DNA of 64,000 bases from Spirogloea muscicola (Eukaryota > Streptophyta > Zygnematophyceae > Spirogloeales > Spirogloeaceae). The notes under the pieces are model-generated. The model saw only the letters and a list, made by a program, of their open reading frames with translations. It made no database searches and was not told where the DNA came from. Below are positions 57,511 to 64,000 of the stretch, one piece after another (the stretch's first letter is position 1; every line of letters begins with the position of its first letter). Where the stretch lies: the NCBI GenBank assembly GCA_009602725.1, contig WELB01000126.1, forward strand, positions 188,525 through 252,524, read 5' to 3'. The position numbers and the translations under genes were made by a program.

Positions 57511-58716
57511 CCGTGCATTGGACCAAGTACACTGGACCAAGTAGCCCCCGCAAGCTGGACAACCCACAACTTGGGCATATTCCCATCCTCAGTCCTCCTG
57601 TGTAGGTCTTTTTCAGAGACCCTTCCTGGAATTCTTGCTGTGCTCTCCTTATCTGTCAGTACAAGCGGAGGCCCCAGGTAGCTGCCCCGCTGAGCTCTCT
57701 CTTTGTTCAGACCAATGTTTTGACAACCCACTTGCAAGCCCACCCAGCGTACAGCAATGCACACGTTGAGTTGCCAATAATACAGTGACAGCCCCTTTGA
57801 ATCGACTGGCACGCGATGCACTTGAAAGCAATGACGCGCCACCACTGCTGACATCTAAGACTGCCTTGACTACAAAGCACTATCGCAAGAACTTGCTTAG
57901 CATCCTACTTGCTCCTTTGCAGCAGCATGCCTGTATCTTTTCTAGGATGTTGTCTAGCTATAGATGTCAACCTTCACAATCACATCGACCAGAGCTGTGT
58001 TCACTGAAGCTTGAGCTAATTAGGTTATCTGAAAAGCAAACAAGCAAAGTGCACGCAAATGCATCATAGGCTTCATCGCCTTCACCACAACAGCATGCAT
58101 TTCTTAGGCCCGTAGTTCAACAACTGGCACAGATGTTGGTCCTTCCTTGTCAAATGAGGAGGAGCTAGAAGATTGACTAAATCTACAAGCTCTACTGCAG
58201 GAGTGTGCTGCACTACCTAAAAGAGCAGCCTGCACAAGCATCTGTGCTAAGAGGGTGCACCAAGGTCAAACATAGGAGGATCCGGTGTGATGATGACTCT
58301 TGGACCGAGCACAGCCCAAACCAGGATGCCAACTCGAGGGTATCGGAACGACGACCACGACGACGACCACGACGACGACCACGACGACGTGACGACGATA
58401 CAACTCTCTGAACAGCCCTGCCTACCCAAGCAGGGCAAGAGCATTCTCACTGGAGAAGGACACAACAATGACCACAGCAGTCCTCTAGGTCAGAAGCATG
58501 ACAGTGTAGACCATCAAACAAGACTCAATCTTGACACAAAGCATACCAACACTGTCCCCTGTCCTCCTAACATGTAGCGACGCAGACTGATCTTGACCCA
58601 TGCACCTCACACATCACTTTGACAGCTGCAAAACAGCGATACAAAAGGTAGCAGCAGGTAAGCAAGATTGACCTAAACACTTTGACAGGACAGAAGTCAA
58701 CCTGCATACCTGTGTG
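57511..58716. other. Intergenic DNA with a CGACGACCA minisatellite
   Basis: No gene is supported. At about 58348-58390 the 12-base unit CGACGACGACCA is repeated several times; + strand translation gives DDHDDDHD, an artefact of the repeat. Confidence 0.6.
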
Positions 58717-61020
58717 TCAGACAGGAGGCACCATTGTGGCTGTTGGGGCATTAGGAGGTCTTTCAGCTCCACAGTTGCGCCGGTTGCAATGTGTGCGGAA
58801 GGGGTAATTTAGATTGCCACAGGTGGCACAAGACCAACTGCCTTCTGGCGGAGGACCCTCTGCACAAAGTCAGGCACACAGATCGTCAGGTGCTCCTCCC
58901 AATCCTCCGGCTGCAATCTACCATGGCTTGAATGAGCACTGGGCTGAAGCTGCACTTACGAGGTGCAGGCGGCCGTGCAGGCGCACCACCCATGCTACCA
59001 GAAAAGCCTGGACCGCTTCCCATTGGAGGTCGAGGTATGTCCACCTGCACAGGAGCCCATGCAGACTTGCATTGAATCAGAGCCAGGTTCAGCAAGCACC
59101 GAGAGGTGAATGACACAACAAAGCCAGTAGAGCCATGGGCCAGCACTGTGTCACTCGAAAGGTGATATTAGGACAAACCAGAGCCCTGAAGAGGAGCTGA
59201 TGCAGGCACAATTGAAGGAATTGAAGGAGAAGACTAAGTAACAGCTTCACAGACGACAGGCCCCCAGACTGTGAGCCTACTCTTCTACCTGTCCAGGGTA
59301 TGGTCCGCCCGGCCCGACCACTGGCTTGGGCTCGCCACATTTGCGCATATTGCACACAGTCCTGAAGGCGAAATTGGTGTTCCCACACTTGGGGCAGATC
59401 CAGTCGCAGTCTCCATCAGGACCTACTCCATCGTACCCACCCAAACCCAGCCAAGCGGCGTTCAAGCCAAATGTGTAGAAAAGATGAGTTTTGTGTTTCA
59501 CATGACACAGGCAAGATTTGGGCTCCACAGACTGACTGTAGTCAGGTAGCATATATTCTAAATCTCAAGCCTAGATCACCGCAAATTAGGGTGCTGACAT
59601 GTTTGAACCTCGTCGGAGGAGATTAACAAATGATTGCAGCAACTGCAGGCTGTTTGCATCGAGAGTGTCCAGCATACCTGCTCTGCGTTTCCGCCCACTA
59701 TCCTCTAAAGGCGAAAAGGGAGGTGCTGCCCCTCTCATCTGCTTTATTCCATATGCAGAAATATTGTACCTATGTCAGTTCCCTGTACACTAGCAGAGTG
59801 TTGCACACAACATTGAAGTGATGGTCATGTAGTGCTAAAGCACTGACACACCAGGGATCTGTAGTGAGGGCAGGAAGCTGACCGTAGGGCCACGGTAGGG
59901 AGCCTCAGGAGGAGGAGCCAGACCATATGTGATCCCTGCTACAAAATTGCGAGGGGAAGCAGCCACACACTGAGAGCGTGCACTAGGTAAATGACTGGAT
60001 AGTCACAGAAGGGCAGTCCAACAATCATTGAGATCGTCACCACAAAATCAGCTTGACCACAAGATCAGCTACAGACAGATACAACTGAAGCCCACCTGCC
60101 GGGTACACAGGACCTGATGTTAGCTGGGGTATGTACGTCCCTTGGGGCGTCACAGTGTAGGCAGGCGTATACGTTGTGGGTGCCGAGCCATAAGCACTGG
60201 GGATGGCCCCGTATGTCTGGGGAATGCTCGTACTCATTGCAGGCGGCTGAGGCGCAGTCACGACCTGCTGCTGGCCAATGTAGCCGCTGGGTGTGATGTA
60301 GGCGACAGCTGGCGTGGGGGCACCAGGCCCGCCGTACGACGGTGGAAACGGGTGCTGCTCGTACAGCGGCGCAGCGACCAGGTTGCCCTGCAAGCAGCCC
60401 GCCGAGTGTAAGTCACACCTCCTTACCATTTGAGACTGCAAGTGGAAGTCCCTAGCAGCTGCTGGTCACTGTGAGCCAATGGAGCATGCACTTGATTGGC
60501 TACTGACGATAGCAACTTGTGCACCTCAACCGACTCTGAGCTGCCAATTTTCTAAAGCAGACTACTTCATGATACGAGCGAGCAAGAATCTGGAGGAGTG
60601 CGTTTGCAAAGGCAGGTACCCGACTGAAGTCGACAGGCTTTGGGGCGCCACACTTGCGCATGTTGCAGGTCTCACGAAATGCAAAATTGATGTTGCCGCA
60701 ATTCGGGCACGTCCAGTCGCCCTCGCCCTTGGCACCTGCGAAGCAACAGACATATGTGACGCATACCCAAATAATGAGTGATTGCGCATGTTTGAGGAGC
60801 TGCAAGTGATGTAGCAGCCTCCTCACAACAATTTGATGAGCCCGAACAGATTCTGCCACCACAGAGCACCCCATAGCTGCCTGCTGAGAGTGCTGAGACA
60901 TACATTTCAGGCGCACTGACCATGCTCAGCGCCCATGTCTGGCGCGCCAAGCCCCAGTGCTCACCAGCGGTGCGGGCGCGTTTGGGTCCCGGTGACGCAA
61001 ACTCGGGCCTCGGCGGCTGC
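58717..61020 (-). CDS. RanBP2-type zinc-finger protein with three fingers (start not found)
   Basis: Similar to plant proteins with three RanBP2-type fingers (Arabidopsis At1g67325 type), which are thought to bind single-stranded RNA; location presumably nuclear. The furthest 5' exon seen reads PEFASPGPKRARTAG (60965-61015), a basic patch as in the plant relatives. Finger 1 is GDWTCPNCGNINFAFRETCN with MRKCGAPKP (near 60640-60720), finger 2 DWICPKCGNTNFAFRTVCN with MRKCGEPKP (near 59330-59410), finger 3 SWSCATCGNLNYPFRTHCN with RRNCGAERP (near 58760-58840). Each keeps the four zinc cysteines (CxxC-x10-CxxxxxC) and the N(F/Y)xFR RNA-contact motif. Between fingers 1 and 2 is a Pro/Tyr/Thr/Gly-rich linker (YGAIPSAYGSAPTTYTPAY). 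It stops at 58717 after TATMVPPV. The start codon upstream of 61020 was not identified. Confidence 0.82.
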
Positions 61021-61465
61021 AACTGCGACGACAATCGTGGCAAGGAAACAATCAGCCCCAGCCCAAAAGGGTAACCTGGAACATGGTCGGTGAAAGCAGA
61101 TGCAGTACGAGGCTGGGCGAGCCTAGAAGGCGTGAGGCTCGCAATCTAGGCAGCGGCCGAGCTCAGCGCTTGACTTTCGCCGCAGCACCAGCAGGAGCTT
61201 TCCCAGCTCCACGCCCACTGTTGGACGAGCAGCGGCACGAGAGGACCGGCAGTGGCACTCGAGAGCGGGCGAGACGGCGCACCTGGTACATGGCGGCGGC
61301 AGGCTGCTCGGCAGCGCGGCCGTCGGCGGGCTCCGCGGCCCCTGCCCTCGACCTGGCCCTCGACCTTGCAGACCACGGCAGCAGAACTCAGCGAGAGTGC
61401 TCGCAGCTCGATGGCGCCAGCGGTCACAGGCTGGCCCGCGCCTGGCGCCGCCTTCTCCGCCGCAA

Positions 61466-61499
<34 letters not shown>

Positions 61500-62581
61500 T
61501 GCCGCCGCCGCTGCCGCGCTGGAGGAGGCGATGGAGGTCTGGGGCGCGGGAAGCCCCGGGAAGAAACTAGGGCTTTCAGGGCCAGTGCGGCGCCACCCTT
61601 TGATTCGCCGTCGATACGGCCGATCCGACGGCGTCTGACCGCGACTGGGCCTTCTCTTGGCGAATCCGTCCAACAGAGACTGAAAATCTGCAGATCTGCC
61701 CGCCGGGATGAGTGCAAAATACGCGATATTGTTAAAGCAGATGAGGCTCTTGATGGACCTCAAAGAAACCTGCATGTGCCAGAGCTGGAGCCGGCCCCCT
61801 CGGGCTGAGGCCTTTCTGAGAGTGCATCCACAGCGGATCTTAAAGAGGCGCTGCAGTCAAGTGGGGCCTGCTATTGAGTGGAACCTGGCAGCCCCTGTTT
61901 GCGCTGTCCTGCCCCTTCGGACGTTGTAATGGCCATTTGGGCTGGCCAACACAGCCATCTGCCCCTTCTCGAAGACCCTCTTCCCCATCACCTGGCAGTC
62001 CCCGTTAACGAGCCAACCATGGGCTCCAAGGACGAATGAGAAGCAAAGCTGCGGAGCGGACCCTGCACTTGCGTCAGCACTGAGGCTCGCGGCCCAGCTG
62101 GGCACGCGCATCCCTCTGTCCTGCTGATCATGTGGCTGTGAGAGCAACAGCGTACAACAGATACCGTGGCAGTGCCGTCTGCAAAACTTAACCCCTAAGC
62201 CCTGATTTCAAAGAGAATTTTGGATACTGAATACTGCTTTGCCATCTCGTGCAATAGCAGCCTCGGCTTGCTGCACTCCCTCTCCAAAGAGATATAATGT
62301 GCAAATCACCCCTCCGGAATGAACTCCAAATGGCCGGCAGAAGCCCGGGCCTACACAATGGGGCAACTGCCAAAAGGAGCTAGACAGTGCGAGGCCTTTG
62401 CGCCGGCAGATCTCTGCACTCTTTCAGCAGGAGGCCTTTGGCCTTGTGCTGCAATAGCAGGAAGTATCACCGCACTGGCGCTCTGGGGTTATAATCTGGA
62501 AGTAAGCAGGCTAGCCACCGGCACAAGTTGCTTGGTGCAGCAGTAAGCTCAGGTGCCAAAGCTGTGGTGCCAGATAGCAAA
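61021..62581. other. Intergenic region with (CCG)n and one hairpin repeat
   Basis: A CCG repeat at about 61458-61520 makes long Ala/Arg frames on both strands. A + hairpin-core repeat lies at 61939-61957 with CTGCCCCTTCGGACGTTGT upstream and TGCCCCTTCTCGAAGA downstream. No gene is supported. Confidence 0.55.
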
Positions 62582-64000
62582 TCAATCTTGAACCAGACGG
62601 CTGAGGGACTCAATCAGCTGCTTCAAATTGTACTTGGTGCCTGGATCGCCAGTGAGGCCACTGATGTCGCCGCTGATGCTCTGCCGACAAATGACACGCA
62701 GACGGCGCAGCAAGGAGGCGGTGAGCAGAATCGCCTTGCCTGCTGCAAGGTGAGAGCACGTCGTGACAAGGCATTGCCATGAAAGTTGCTTGTAGTAGCC
62801 TCTTCCTTCTCCAGTCTTCTCCTGTCTGCAGCTGGACCAGCACTTTGCAGCTAGGACCAGTGCAGAGCGAGGCTGCTCTACCAACATCCAGATAGTGAGC
62901 ATGCCTGCTTTCTCATGCCATATCTAGCCTAAACCCGACATTGCCTGGACAGGCAGAACCGAGCTCATCCTTTCTTGTGTAAGAAGAGCCACGAGCTGAT
63001 GGGGCTTGCATAGCGGCTCGACTTACCTCTATATGTCTCAACGTTTTGGACAGCGTCGCAACTGATTGCCGTAGAAGTTCCGTGTTCTCGCCCGTCAGTA
63101 TGCTGCTGTTGAGCGTCCTGCTCGTCACAGAAGCGGTGGCACACACATAGGACTTAGCGCGACGGAGTAGGTACATTCCCATTAGGCAGCTGCACATTTT
63201 GTTACAACTTGCAGCCACGCCTTCACTTGAAGTGTGCAGGAGGAGGGCTTGCCTCAGGTCAACCGCAGCATCTGTGGCGATGGCTGTCAGTCGTTCGATG
63301 TTCTTCAGGAGCGGCCCCTCCCGCACGTCGTTGAGGATCGGCGCCAAATCGCTGGCCACATTCTCCAGCTGCGCAAGCAAGCTCCCCGGCGTCTCATCCA
63401 GGCCGTCCATCGACTTGTCGACATCGCTCAGCATCGAAAGCATGGCCAGAGGGACGGAAACGACAGCGGAATGCCGTTGTAGTGGCAAGCGGGCCGGCGC
63501 CGTACCTGCTGCAGTAGCGGGCGGGCGTCCTCCACGGCGGCGCTGAGGCGCTCGGCGGCCACAAAGACCTTGCTGACGCCCTGCTGGTCGACCTGCTTGG
63601 CGATCTTGGTGCAGATGCCGACGAGCTCGTCGAGGCTGACGCCCTGGCGGCCGGCGATCTTCTCGCGGTCGCAGACGATGAGGCCCTCGGCGGCGCAGCC
63701 GGGGTCGAGGGGCCCCGCGGTGGGCGCAGGCATCGGCGGCTGCGGCGTGATGTCGATGAGCGTCTCGGAGATGAGCCCCGACTGGTTGACCTCCACGAGC
63801 GAGTTGCGGGGGATGACGACGTTGGCGTCCATGACCTCCACCACGACGTCGATGCGCTCCAGCGACGGCCGGACGCCGACGACGGAGCCGACGTCGACGC
63901 CGCGGATGCGCACCGGCGTGCCGACAGTGATGCCGCAGGCCTGCGCAAACTCCAAGACCGCCTGGTAGCGCTGCGTGCGCGAGCGCACCTGGACGCCTCG
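62582..64000 (-). CDS. TGD2: TGD2-like MCE-domain lipid transport protein, 5' part beyond window
   Basis: TGD2 is the substrate-binding subunit of the plastid inner-envelope TGD ABC transporter that brings ER-derived lipids into the chloroplast. Minus-strand exons read in family order: QAVLEFAQACGITVGTPVRI, RGVDVGSVVGVRPSLERIDV, VIPRNSLVEVNQSGLISETL and IDITPQPP (MCE domain), GLIVCDREKIAGRQGVSLDE, then ARPLLQQ ending at 63506. Next come DLAPILNDVREGPLLKNIER, TLNSSILTGENTELLRQSVA, and the end TKYNLKQLIESLSRLVQD with stop at 62582. The intron after VDLR begins with GC at 63252 (TGAG|GCAAGC). Transit peptide and transmembrane helix should lie upstream of base 64000. Confidence 0.9.

Noticed and set aside
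58287-58577. Asp/His-rich frame that resembles a metal-binding protein
   Set aside because: It is a direct translation of the CGACGACCA minisatellite and has no other coding features.
61083-61808. Long + and - frames around the CCG repeat
   Set aside because: They are Ala/Arg runs with no family content; no exon phases link them to the zinc-finger gene.

Overview
The window looks like nuclear DNA of a green-lineage eukaryote, most likely a GC-rich streptophyte or other green alga. The evidence is a stay-green chlorophyll Mg-dechelatase, an RbcX Rubisco chaperone with the plant-type MYVPGFG start of its core, a chloroplast lipid-transfer TGD2 protein, a trichome-birefringence-like O-acetyltransferase, a plant-type D-lactate dehydrogenase, a VIP1/PPIP5K inositol pyrophosphate kinase, and a CCCTAAA-type telomere-like tract in an intron. 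Genes are split by many short GT-AG introns (two are GC-AG). Species cannot be named from the sequence. All intron-exon models were made by eye from reading frame, splice sites and remembered family similarity.

Layout: 25-1258 stay-green (+); 1.7-2.6 kb AC/AT-rich low-complexity DNA holding a mitochondrial nad5 fragment; 2959-3960+ a small membrane/zinc-ribbon protein (-); 4.8-6.6 kb a nest of dispersed repeats and a retroelement tail; 6979-7432 small coiled-coil protein (+); 9511-12008 TBL protein (+), convergent with 12276-15017 ZRSR2-like minor-spliceosome factor (-); 15516-18414 D-lactate dehydrogenase (+); 19935-28279 VIP1/PPIP5K (-); 29136-31202 lipoyl synthase (+); 31.2-34.3 kb repeat-bearing intergenic DNA; 34313-35539 His/Pro-rich HSP20 protein (+), convergent with 36460-37895 NDUFV1 (-); 38760-40143 dimethylargininase-like protein (-); 40780-42244 NCBP3-like cap-binding protein (+), convergent with 42814-45965 glycerol-3-phosphate dehydrogenase (-); 46.3-48.46 kb repeats and a second retroelement tail; 48465-50502 RbcX (+), convergent with 51375-53775 peroxisomal enoyl-CoA hydratase 2 (-); assembly gap at 54382-54511; 55497-56800 PEBP/YbhB-like protein (-); 57-57.5 kb repeats; 58717-61020 RanBP2-type zinc-finger protein (-); 62582-64000 TGD2 (-), running off the window.

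The genes are unrelated housekeeping functions (mitochondrial respiration and cofactor synthesis, plastid function, RNA processing, cell-wall modification), so no operon-like logic is expected or seen. The most notable non-genic signal is a dispersed repeat with the core GGGCTGGCTTTTCACAGCCC, a short stem-loop seen about twenty times, always between genes. In two places it lies just downstream, in the same orientation, of a degenerate reverse-transcriptase-like C-terminal reading frame, so it is probably the 3' end of a non-LTR retrotransposon family. A 64-base poly-A, a 51-base poly-T and several single Ns interrupt or flank exons and look like assembly scars.
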